A stretch of DNA of 10,327 nt from Verrucomicrobiaceae bacterium (GTDB lineage: Bacteria; Verrucomicrobiota; Verrucomicrobiae; Verrucomicrobiales; Akkermansiaceae), in assembly GCA_947372405.1 (NCBI GenBank), contig CANBTO010000138.1, positions 1 to 10,327 on the forward strand, written 5' to 3'. This document shows, one piece after another, positions 1 to 5,245 of the stretch (positions are counted from its first letter, which is position 1; each line of letters starts with the position of its first letter). The position numbers and the translations under genes were made by a program. The notes beneath the pieces were generated by a model that worked only from the letters and a program-made list of their open reading frames with translations, was not told where the DNA came from and did no database searches.

Positions 1-186
1 GCCCGCACCGTTTACGGCATCATTGGCGTGAAGTGCTGGGTCAACAAGAAAGAGGACGACGGCACCGGCGGTGGCAGACCGCAGGGTGACCGTGGTGACC
101 GCGGCAACCGTGGCGGCGACCGCCGTGGCGGTGGTGACCGTGGTGGCAACGGCGGCGGTGATCGCCGTCCCAACAACCGCAACTGA
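1..186 (+). CDS. rpsC: 30S ribosomal protein S3, C-terminal end (partial)
   Basis: This is the last 61 codons plus TGA of the S3 gene; the 5' part lies before the window. S3 is a small-subunit protein at the mRNA entry channel, where with S4 and S5 it helps unwind incoming mRNA. The visible start ARTVYGIIGVKCWV matches the conserved end of the S3 C-terminal domain (E. coli has RTVYGVIGVKVWI). After KKEDD the family core ends, and about 40 residues of Gly, Arg, Asp and Asn follow (nt 61-183), built from loose RGD, RGG and GGD units and ending PNNRN. E. coli S3 instead ends in a short Lys/Gln-rich tail. Its position directly before rplP is the standard order. The identity is secure; a role for the tail is not known to me. 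Confidence 0.96.
   Translation, partial: ARTVYGIIGVKCWVNKKEDDGTGGGRPQGDRGDRGNRGGDRRGGGDRGGNGGGDRRPNNRN
61..183 (+). repeat. Low-complexity Gly/Arg/Asp coding repeat in the rpsC tail
   Basis: The DNA is built from degenerate GGT-GAC-CGT and GGC-GGC-GAC-type triplet units that code for RGD, RGG and GGD motifs. Synonymous codons vary from unit to unit (CGT/CGC, GGT/GGC), so the protein composition appears to be what is kept, not the DNA repeat. Such tracts can change length by slippage. Confidence 0.7.
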
Positions 187-225
187 TATCCATAACTTTT
201 TTCAACTCTCACTAACAACTTTTCC

Positions 226-232
226 AAGGAGG
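226..232 (+). promoter_or_regulatory. Strong Shine-Dalgarno sequence of rplP
   Basis: AAGGAGG lies eight bases before the ATG at 241. It fixes that start over the in-frame ATG at 250, which would be 17 bases away. It stands out because it is the only strong Shine-Dalgarno match before any gene in this window. Confidence 0.85.
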
Positions 233-240
233 ACTGAGCC

Positions 241-660
241 ATGCCTTTGATGCCCAAACGAACCAAGTTCCGCAAGAGCCACCGCGGAAGCCGATCTGGC
301 AATGCCCAGACCGGAACCACCGTCGCCTTCGGTGACTTCGGCCTGCAGACCCTCGACCGCGGCTGGATGACCAACCGTCAGATCGAAGCCTGCCGTATCG
401 CGATCAACCGCTCGCTCAAACGGAAAGGCAAAGTCTGGATCCGGATCTTCCCACACAAGTCGATCACCTCGCGTCCGCCTGAAACCCGGATGGGTAAGGG
501 CAAAGGTGCCGTCGAAGGCTGGGTGGCCGTCATCCGCCCTGGCAACATCCTCTTTGAAATCGGTGGTGTGCCCGAATCCGCAGCCAAGGAGGCGATGCGT
601 CTCGCCTCCTACAAGCTGGGCATCCGCACCCGCCTGATCACCCGCAATCCGCACGCCTGA
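241..660 (+). CDS. rplP: 50S ribosomal protein L16
   Basis: L16 is a large-subunit protein near the A site and central protuberance that helps position A-site tRNA. The 139-residue product has the family length (136-140) and its landmarks: PKRTKFRK at the N-terminus, the RMGKGKG loop near residue 83 that reaches toward the peptidyl-transferase centre, and the closing GIRTRLITR segment. E. coli L16 carries a hydroxylated arginine in the same RMGKGKG loop, and the arginine is present here. The start at 241 is chosen for the AAGGAGG eight bases upstream. It lies between rpsC and rpmC as in the standard S10 operon. No anomaly is seen. Confidence 0.98.
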   Translation: MPLMPKRTKFRKSHRGSRSGNAQTGTTVAFGDFGLQTLDRGWMTNRQIEACRIAINRSLKRKGKVWIRIFPHKSITSRPPETRMGKGKGAVEGWVAVIRPGNILFEIGGVPESAAKEAMRLASYKLGIRTRLITRNPHA

Positions 661-683
661 TCCATCTTCCAACTGTCCGAACC

Positions 684-884
684 ATGGCCAAAACCAAAGT
701 CAAACCGATCAGCGAAATGTCCGCTGACGACCTCAAGCTCCAGCTTCGTGAACTGAAGCAGGAAGCCCTCAACCTCCGGCTCCAGAAAGCCACCGGCCAG
801 CTTGAAAACGCCGCCCGCATCCGCCAGGTGCGCCGCGAAACCGCTCAAGTCATGACCGCGATCACCGCGAAGTCCCTCGCCTGA
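684..884 (+). CDS. rpmC: 50S ribosomal protein L29
   Basis: L29 is a small two-helix protein at the polypeptide exit tunnel, next to L23, where SRP and trigger factor dock. The 66 residues have the expected helical hairpin: a first helix around LKLQLRELKQEALNLRLQKATGQLEN and a second around IRQVRRETAQVMTAITAK. The segment LRLQKATGQLEN corresponds to the family signature. The gap to rplP is 23 nt, C-rich and without a Shine-Dalgarno sequence; the ATG is preceded by ACC. The N-terminus is a few residues longer than in E. coli (MAKTKVKPISEMS), which is common outside Proteobacteria. Confidence 0.97.
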   Translation: MAKTKVKPISEMSADDLKLQLRELKQEALNLRLQKATGQLENAARIRQVRRETAQVMTAITAKSLA

Positions 885-915
885 TCCACGACCCCAACGC
901 ACACCAATTCCTATC

Positions 916-1185
916 ATGAGCGATACTTCCCCGGACACCCAGGTCCACCTTCGTAAAACCCGCGTCGGCGTCGTCATCTCCGACAAGATGGACAAGACCC
1001 TCGTCGTCGAGCACGTCGCCCGCGTTCCGCACCCGCGTTTCAACAAGATCGTCAAACGGTCCAAGAAATACTACGTGCACGACGAAAACGGCCAAGCCAA
1101 GATCGGCGACCGCGTCCGCATCGTCGAAACCAAGCCGCTCTCCAAGCTGAAGCGCTGGGCCCTCGCCGAAGTTCTCACCCACTGA
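916..1185 (+). CDS. rpsQ: 30S ribosomal protein S17
   Basis: S17 is a primary 16S rRNA-binding protein with an OB fold that helps nucleate the body of the 30S subunit. The 89-residue product shows the family core: TRVGVVISDKMDKTLVV, then HPRFNKIVKRSKKYYVHDE, and IGDRVRIVETKPLSKLKRW, which contains the conserved signature GDxVxIxExRPLSKxKxW. The first ten residues (MSDTSPDTQV) are a non-conserved leader. The 31-nt gap before it has only two G residues and no Shine-Dalgarno sequence. Confidence 0.98.
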   Translation: MSDTSPDTQVHLRKTRVGVVISDKMDKTLVVEHVARVPHPRFNKIVKRSKKYYVHDENGQAKIGDRVRIVETKPLSKLKRWALAEVLTH

Positions 1186-1198
1186 GCCGGCACCCGCC

Positions 1199-1235
1199 GA
1201 ATCTCACATTTCAAATCTCTAATCTCTAATTCTCC
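1199..1235. repeat. AT-rich intergenic repeat, copy 1 (rpsQ-rplN gap)
   Basis: The gap holds a tract of overlapping CAAATCTC/CTAATCTC/CTAATTCTC units. Bases 1199-1224 match 4657-4682 in the rpsE-rplO gap at 20 of 26 positions without gaps, so the two appear to be copies of one intergenic element. This copy looks like a half-site, since the palindromic partner arm seen at the second copy is absent. It ends just before the rplN start. Confidence 0.55.
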
Positions 1236-1241
1236 CAAGTC

Positions 1242-1607
1242 ATGATCCAGATGGAAACCATGCTCGCCGTCGCCGATAACACCGGTGCCCGCAGCGCAAA
1301 AATGATCGGTGTGCTCGGCAAGCGCAGCCGCACCGCTTGCATCGGTGACGTCATCACCGCCCACATCCGGGATTCCATCCCGACCGCCGCCGTCAAGAAA
1401 GGCAGCGTCGTCAAGGCCGTGGTCGTCCGCACCGCTTATCCGATCCGCCGCGCCGATGGCTCGATCCTGCGCTTCGACTCGAACGCCATCGTCATCATCG
1501 ACAAGGACAACAACCCGCGCGGCACCCGTATCTTCGGACCCGTCGCCCGCGAACTCCGCGAGAAGTCATTCATGAAAATCGTCTCCCTCGCTCCCGAGGT
1601 GCTCTGA
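1242..1607 (+). CDS. rplN: 50S ribosomal protein L14
   Basis: L14 binds 23S rRNA, forms inter-subunit bridges with 16S rRNA and is the landing site of the silencing factor RsfS. The 121 residues match the family from end to end: [19 protein letters not shown], the internal [13 protein letters not shown] strand, [30 protein letters not shown] and the closing [10 protein letters not shown]. The length (121-123) is normal. Its leader contains an AT-rich repeat and has no Shine-Dalgarno sequence. It is classically the first gene of the spc operon; here the 56-nt gap shows no clear promoter, so read-through from rpsQ is likely. Confidence 0.98.
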   Translation: MIQMETMLAVADNTGARSAKMIGVLGKRSRTACIGDVITAHIRDSIPTAAVKKGSVVKAVVVRTAYPIRRADGSILRFDSNAIVIIDKDNNPRGTRIFGPVARELREKSFMKIVSLAPEVL

Positions 1608-1634
1608 TTTCACCAGTCTAACCATTTCATCCCC

Positions 1635-1868
1635 ATGAGCCGCATCAAGACCCACGTCAAAAAAGGCGATCAAGTCGAAATCATCACTGGCAACAGCAAG
1701 GGCAAGCGCGGAACCGTGCTCCTTGTCAACGCCGTCAAAGGCACCGTCGTCGTCGAAGGCGGCCGCCAGGTCAAGAAGGCCTCCAAGGCCACTGAAGCCG
1801 ATCCCAACGGTGGCATCAAGACCATCGACGGATCCGTCCATATCTCCAACGTCAAGAAAGTGGGCTGA
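1635..1868 (+). CDS. rplX: 50S ribosomal protein L24, short form
   Basis: L24 is an early-assembly 23S rRNA-binding protein near the exit tunnel, with a KOW-type SH3 barrel at its N-terminus. The KOW motif is visible in [24 protein letters not shown] (residues 9-32), followed by [16 protein letters not shown] and the [17 protein letters not shown] segment. The product is only 77 residues, while E. coli L24 has 104. It stops soon after HISNV and lacks the C-terminal 25-30 residues (the KADRVGFR... part). The other frames after the stop show no remnant of that part, so a short natural form is more likely than a frameshift. Confidence 0.96.
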   Translation: MSRIKTHVKKGDQVEIITGNSKGKRGTVLLVNAVKGTVVVEGGRQVKKASKATEADPNGGIKTIDGSVHISNVKKVG

Positions 1869-1885
1869 GGAATTCTCCTCCGCCC

Positions 1886-1897
1886 GCGCTTAAGCGC
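1886..1897. repeat. 12-bp perfect palindrome in the rplX-rplE gap
   Basis: GCGCTTAAGCGC is a perfect palindrome inside the 59-nt gap. It could fold only into a very short hairpin, or serve as a dimeric protein site. No T-run follows, so it is not a standard terminator, and the downstream ribosomal genes must be expressed. Confidence 0.35.
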
Positions 1898-1927
1898 CAC
1901 CACAACCGCGCTGACCCGCAAAAACAA

Positions 1928-2512
1928 ATGAGCACACCAGCACTACAACAACACTACCTCGAGAAGGTGGTCCCGGCTTTGAAGAAGAAGCTCGGTTATA
2001 CCAACGTCCATCAGGTTCCGCGTCTTGAAAAGATCGTCGTCACCTCCTGTATGGGCAAGTCCCCTGACCGCAAGGTCGCCGTTGACGACGCCGTCAACGA
2101 GATCCAGAAGATCACCGGACAGCGTCCTTCCCTCACCTATTCGAAGAAGGCCGTCGCCAACTTCAAGCTGCGTGAAAACGAAGTTCTCGGTGCCCGCGTC
2201 ACCCTTCGTGGCGCCCGCATGTGGGAATTCCTGTATCGCTTCATCAACGTCACCGCGCCGAACATCCGCGACTTCCGCGGGATTTCTTCGAAGTCTTTTG
2301 ACGGCCGCGGCAATTACGCCTGCGGCATCCAGGAACAATCCATCTTCCCGGAAATCGAGATCGACCAGATCAAGCGCCAGATCGGTTTCGACCTGATCTT
2401 CGTCACCTCCGCCCCGACCGATGCCGAAGGACGCGCCCTGCTCATGGAGCTCGGCATGCCGTTCCGCGACATGAAAAAAGCCAACGAGGCCGAAGAGGTC
2501 GCCGCAGTCTGA
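1928..2512 (+). CDS. rplE: 50S ribosomal protein L5
   Basis: L5 binds 5S rRNA and helix 84 of 23S rRNA in the central protuberance and touches P-site tRNA. The 194-residue product shows the family landmarks: YLEKVVPALKKKLGYTNVHQVPRLEKIVV at the N-terminus, ITGQRPSLTYSKKAVANFKLRENEVLGARVTLRG, MWEFLYRFINVTAPNIRDFRGI and the C-terminal GFDLIFVTSAPTDAEGRALLMELGMPF. It exceeds E. coli L5 (179) by a short acidic C-terminal tail (NEAEEVAAV). The segment after KIVV reads TSCMGKSPD, where most bacteria have a NMGVGEA-like sequence; this is a mild divergence. In most bacteria rpsN follows, but here the next gene is rpsH after 38 nt. Confidence 0.98.
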   Translation: MSTPALQQHYLEKVVPALKKKLGYTNVHQVPRLEKIVVTSCMGKSPDRKVAVDDAVNEIQKITGQRPSLTYSKKAVANFKLRENEVLGARVTLRGARMWEFLYRFINVTAPNIRDFRGISSKSFDGRGNYACGIQEQSIFPEIEIDQIKRQIGFDLIFVTSAPTDAEGRALLMELGMPFRDMKKANEAEEVAAV

Positions 2513-2550
2513 TCTGCCAACCCTAACGAAATTTTAACAGAATCACCATC

Positions 2551-2946
2551 ATGGCAGTTCTCACCGATCCCATCGCCGATTTCCTCACGCGTTTCAAGAA
2601 CGCCGCCCGTGCCGGCAACGAGGAATTCTCCGCCCCTTATTCCAAGATCAAGGCGGACATCGCCAACATCCTCAAGGAAGAAGGCTATATCTGGAACTTC
2701 GAAGTCGTCACCGGCAAGCGCACTGAACTCAAGGTGAAGCCGAAGTTCGTGGACGGCCGTTCGGTCCTCACCGACCTCAAGCGCGTTTCCACTCCCGGCC
2801 GCCGTCACTATGTCGGCTCCACCGAGATCCCGCGCGTCATGTCCGGCCTCGGCATTTCGATCCTTTCGACCTCAAAAGGCGTGATGTCCGGCGGCAACGC
2901 AAAACGTCACAAACTCGGCGGCGAACTCCTCGCCAACGTCTGGTAA
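2551..2946 (+). CDS. rpsH: 30S ribosomal protein S8
   Basis: S8 is a primary 16S rRNA-binding protein in the central domain; in E. coli it also represses the spc operon by binding its mRNA. The 131 residues match the family: MAVLTDPIADFLTRFKNA at the N-terminus, IANILKEEGYI, then RRHYVGSTEIPRVMSGLGISILSTSKGVMS, which holds the conserved GLGIxILSTSxGVM signature, and GGELLANVW at the C-terminus. The gap to rplE is too short to hold rpsN. I did not find an obvious S8-binding mimic upstream of rplN or rplE by eye. Confidence 0.98.
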   Translation: MAVLTDPIADFLTRFKNAARAGNEEFSAPYSKIKADIANILKEEGYIWNFEVVTGKRTELKVKPKFVDGRSVLTDLKRVSTPGRRHYVGSTEIPRVMSGLGISILSTSKGVMSGGNAKRHKLGGELLANVW

Positions 2947-2960
2947 CCCATAACTCGCGA

Positions 2961-2965
2961 AAGGA
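2961..2965 (+). promoter_or_regulatory. Weak Shine-Dalgarno sequence of rplF
   Basis: AAGGA, inside GAAAGGAAAA, ends ten bases before the ATG at 2976. With the rplP site it is one of only two recognisable Shine-Dalgarno matches in the operon. Confidence 0.55.
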
Positions 2966-2975
2966 AAACACCACC

Positions 2976-3515
2976 ATGTCACGAGTCGGACTCAAACCAA
3001 TCTCGCTTCCGGAAAAAGTCGCCGTCAAAATGGACGGCAGCAAGGTCATTGTCGAAGGCCCAAAGGGCAAACTCGACTTCAACCTTCCCGAAGGCATCTC
3101 GCTCAAGACCGAAGGCGCCAGCGTCATCGTCTCCCGCGCCAACGAACAACGCCAGATCCGAGCGCTTCACGGCACCGCACGCAGCCTTGTCCAGAACATG
3201 ATCCTCGGAGTTTCCCAGGGTTTTGTGAAGGACTTGGAAATCCAAGGTGTCGGCCTTCGTGCCGCCGTCAAGGGCAAGGACCTAGATCTTTCCCTCGGCC
3301 GTTCCCACCCACTGCTTCACCCGATCCCATCCGGCCTCACCGTCACGGTGAACGAAAACACCAAGATCAAGGTGGAAGGCATCGACAAACAACTCGTCGG
3401 CCAGTTCGCCGCCGAAGTCCGCGGTTTCTATCCGCCCGAGCCATACAAGGGCAAGGGTGTCCGCTATGTCGGTGAACACGTCCGCCGCAAGGAAGGCAAG
3501 AGCGTCGGCAAATAA
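2976..3515 (+). CDS. rplF: 50S ribosomal protein L6
   Basis: L6 lies near the sarcin-ricin loop and the factor-binding site of the large subunit. It has two repeated domains. The first runs over residues 1-80 ([32 protein letters not shown]). The second runs over 81-179 and carries the [22 protein letters not shown] segment and the signature [20 protein letters not shown]. The length of 179 is close to E. coli (177). The C-terminus ends [11 protein letters not shown], as usual. Nothing is odd apart from the weak Shine-Dalgarno sequence, which most neighbours lack altogether. Confidence 0.98.
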   Translation: MSRVGLKPISLPEKVAVKMDGSKVIVEGPKGKLDFNLPEGISLKTEGASVIVSRANEQRQIRALHGTARSLVQNMILGVSQGFVKDLEIQGVGLRAAVKGKDLDLSLGRSHPLLHPIPSGLTVTVNENTKIKVEGIDKQLVGQFAAEVRGFYPPEPYKGKGVRYVGEHVRRKEGKSVGK

Positions 3516-3556
3516 TCCATCCCCGCCGCCAACAACATCCAACCATTTCCGGCAAC

Positions 3557-3913
3557 ATGAGCACCATCAATCGCAAGACGATCCGCCAGCGCATCCACAA
3601 GCGCATCCGTCGCAAGGTCACCGGCACCGCCGAGCGTCCGCGTCTGGCCGTCCATTACTCGAACCAACACATCTACGCCCAGGTCATCGACGACTCGGCA
3701 GGCAAGACCCTCATCTCCGCGTCCACCATGGACAAGAGCTTCGAGAAGGCTTCCTCCAACGTCGAGAGCGCCCAGAAGGTCGGCCAGCTCCTCGCGGAGC
3801 GCGCCAAGGGCTCCAACATCAGCGCCGTCGTCTTCGACCGCGGCGGTCACCTCTATCACGGCAAGGTAAAAGCCCTCGCGGATGCGGCGCGTGAAGCCGG
3901 CCTCCAATTCTAA
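3557..3913 (+). CDS. rplR: 50S ribosomal protein L18
   Basis: L18 binds 5S rRNA together with L5 and brings it to the large subunit. The 118-residue product has a basic N-terminal arm ([27 protein letters not shown]) and the L18 core with [18 protein letters not shown] and the C-terminal [26 protein letters not shown]. The length and order (rplF-rplR-rpsE) are standard. The 41-nt leader is C/A-rich and has no Shine-Dalgarno sequence. Confidence 0.98.
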   Translation: MSTINRKTIRQRIHKRIRRKVTGTAERPRLAVHYSNQHIYAQVIDDSAGKTLISASTMDKSFEKASSNVESAQKVGQLLAERAKGSNISAVVFDRGGHLYHGKVKALADAAREAGLQF

Positions 3914-3934
3914 CGCTCCGACCAGTCACACATC

Positions 3935-4627
3935 ATGGTAACAATTCCAGACAACGAAACCCCAGCCCCGGTCCAAGCCGCAGCTCCTGCGCAAGCACTG
4001 GGCCCGGTGCCGAACTCCGGCCACCAACAAGGCGGCTATCAAGGCAATCGCGGCCAAGGCGGCGGTGGCTACCAAGGCGGTGGCGGCGGTGGTCGCGGCC
4101 GTGGCGGCCCGCGTCGTGAGGAGCGCCAGGCTCCCACCGATTCCGAAGGTAACGAGCTTTCCGAAAAGGTCGTCTTCATCAACCGTTGCGCCAAGGTCGT
4201 CAAAGGTGGCCGTCGTTTCAGCTTCTCCGCGCTTGTCGTCTCCGGCGACAAGATCGGCAAGGTCGGCCTCGGCTTCGGCAAGGCCAACGAAGTCGCGGAT
4301 GCGATCAAGAAAGCCAGTGACGGAGCCCGCAAGGTTCTCAAGCCGATGAGCATCGTGGATGGAACCATCCCTCACGAAATCTACGCCGAATACGGCGGCG
4401 GCAAGGTGCTGCTCAAGCCCGCGTCGCCTGGAACGGGCATCATCGCCGGTGGCGGTGTGCGTGCCGTCTGCGAAGCGGTCGGCATCCGTGACATCCTCGC
4501 CAAGTCGATGGGTTCCTCCAACCACGCCAACGTCGTGAAAGCCACGCTCAAGGCGCTTTCCCAACTCCGCACCCGCGACCAGGTCCTCTCCGGCCGCGGC
4601 AAGAAGAAGAAGGAGAAGGCCATCTGA
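3935..4627 (+). CDS. rpsE: 30S ribosomal protein S5 with Gly/Gln/Arg-rich N-terminal extension
   Basis: S5 acts in decoding accuracy and, with S3 and S4, lines the mRNA entry channel. Residues 75-230 match the family: [24 protein letters not shown] and [19 protein letters not shown] (double-stranded RNA-binding-like domain), then [20 protein letters not shown] and the C-terminal domain. The product has 230 residues against 167 in E. coli. The excess is mainly the first 65-74 residues: an Ala/Pro-rich start ([17 protein letters not shown]) and then an [20 protein letters not shown] type stretch with RGRGGPRR (residues 30-61). No ATG, GTG or TTG codon lies in frame between residue 25 and the core, so the Gly/Arg-rich part is translated whichever start is used. 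It closely follows rplR (21-nt gap). rpmD, which usually follows, is absent. Confidence 0.97.
   Translation: MVTIPDNETPAPVQAAAPAQALGPVPNSGHQQGGYQGNRGQGGGGYQGGGGGGRGRGGPRREERQAPTDSEGNELSEKVVFINRCAKVVKGGRRFSFSALVVSGDKIGKVGLGFGKANEVADAIKKASDGARKVLKPMSIVDGTIPHEIYAEYGGGKVLLKPASPGTGIIAGGGVRAVCEAVGIRDILAKSMGSSNHANVVKATLKALSQLRTRDQVLSGRGKKKKEKAI
4019..4132 (+). repeat. Low-complexity Gly/Gln/Arg coding tract in rpsE
   Basis: Residues 29-66 of S5 are coded by repeated GGC/GGT, CAA and CGC/CGT codons, with two GGYQG units and one RGRGG unit. Glycine codons alternate between GGC and GGT, and there is no long exact DNA repeat. It resembles the RGG-type disordered tails of RNA-binding proteins. Confidence 0.7.
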
Positions 4628-4682
4628 GATTAGAAATTGGAGATCAGGGAATTCCCGAATCTCCGATCGCAAATATCCAATC
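4628..4682. repeat. Palindromic intergenic repeat, copy 2 (rpsE-rplO gap)
   Basis: The centre is GGGAATTCCC (4647-4656), flanked by GGAGAT (4639-4644) and ATCTCC (4659-4664) with two mismatched pairs between. The outer arms are looser (GATTAGAAATT against AAATATCCAATC). The right arm matches the repeat in the rpsQ-rplN gap at 20 of 26 bases. The element starts directly after the rpsE stop codon and fills most of the place where rpmD is usually found. Transcribed RNA could form a long imperfect hairpin here, but no T-run follows. Confidence 0.65.
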
Positions 4683-4695
4683 ACCTTTCAATATC

Positions 4696-5139
4696 ATGCA
4701 ACTTCACAACTACAGCCCCAATCCGGGAGCCAAGCGCAACATCAAGCGTCTTGGTTGCGGCGAAAGCTCCGGCCACGGCAAGACTTCCTGCAAAGGCAAC
4801 AAAGGTCAGAAAGCCCGTTCCGGCAGCGGTACCCGCGTTGGTTTCGAGGGCGGCCAGATGCCCCTTCACCGCCGTCTGCCGAAGCGCGGATTCAACAACT
4901 TCGACTTCCGCGACGTTTTCGGCGTCGTCAACGTCGGTGACCTGGACGGCCGTTTCGAAGCGGGTGCCGTGATCAACGAGGAGTCCCTCCGCAAAGCGGG
5001 CCTGCTCAATGGACGCTGTGACAAGGTCAAACTGTTAGCCGATGGCGAGGTCGAAAAGTCCTTCACCATCGAGCTGGACAAGGTGAGCGCCTCCGCCCGT
5101 CAGAAAATCGAAAAGGCAGGCGGCACGATCAAGGCCTAA
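4696..5139 (+). CDS. rplO: 50S ribosomal protein L15
   Basis: L15 is a late-assembly protein that threads a long extension into 23S rRNA. The 147-residue product has the typical basic Gly-rich N-terminal arm (NYSPNPGAKRNIKRLGCGESSGHGKTSCKGNKGQKARSG), then GFEGGQMPLHRRLPKRGF and a globular C-terminal domain ending EKAGGTIKA, as in the family signature. Two cysteines in the arm (in LGCGESS and TSCKG) replace the usual Arg/Gly residues. Its leader contains the palindromic repeat and ends CAATATC before the ATG, without a Shine-Dalgarno sequence. It lies next to secY, as usual. Confidence 0.97.
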   Translation: MQLHNYSPNPGAKRNIKRLGCGESSGHGKTSCKGNKGQKARSGSGTRVGFEGGQMPLHRRLPKRGFNNFDFRDVFGVVNVGDLDGRFEAGAVINEESLRKAGLLNGRCDKVKLLADGEVEKSFTIELDKVSASARQKIEKAGGTIKA

Positions 5140-5177
5140 GCGCTTGCCTCTTCCCGGTTCCATCATCTGATTTCCTG

Positions 5178-5203
5178 CGAGGAGGCGCTTGCGCGCTTCC
5201 TCG
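5178..5203 (+). promoter_or_regulatory. Strong stem-loop between rplO and secY
   Basis: The arms CGAGGAGGCGC (5178-5188) and GCGCTTCCTCG (5193-5203) pair over 11 bp with one G-U wobble around a TTGC tetraloop. It sits in the longest gap of the ribosomal-protein part (106 nt). No T-run follows directly; a TCTTTTT tract comes 20 bases later. It may be an attenuator, a partial terminator or a processing site that sets the level of secY against the ribosomal genes. The fold is read from sequence; the role is inferred. Confidence 0.5.
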
Positions 5204-5216
5204 TCGTGTATATAAC
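5189..5216 (+). promoter_or_regulatory. Possible internal promoter for secY
   Basis: TTGCGC (5189-5194) and TATAAC (5211-5216) are 16 bases apart, giving a 3/6 and a 5/6 match to the sigma-70-type boxes, 30-57 bases before the secY ATG. The TATATAAC stretch is the only such AT-rich patch in a GC-rich neighbourhood. The -35 part overlaps the loop and right arm of the stem-loop at 5178-5203. This is weak evidence on sequence alone. Confidence 0.28.
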
Positions 5217-5245
5217 CCGCGCGTCTTTTTCATTTCCCATCCGCC

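Noticed and set aside
3457..3894. Plus-strand frame overlapping rplF and rplR
   Set aside because: It is a shadow frame with an Arg/His/Pro-rich product; rplR in another frame is certain.
3926..4684. Long open frame on the minus strand (252 codons) opposite rpsE
   Set aside because: It lies fully opposite rpsE and is a by-product of GC-rich codon use and the Gly-rich tract; the product is low-complexity and matches no family I know.
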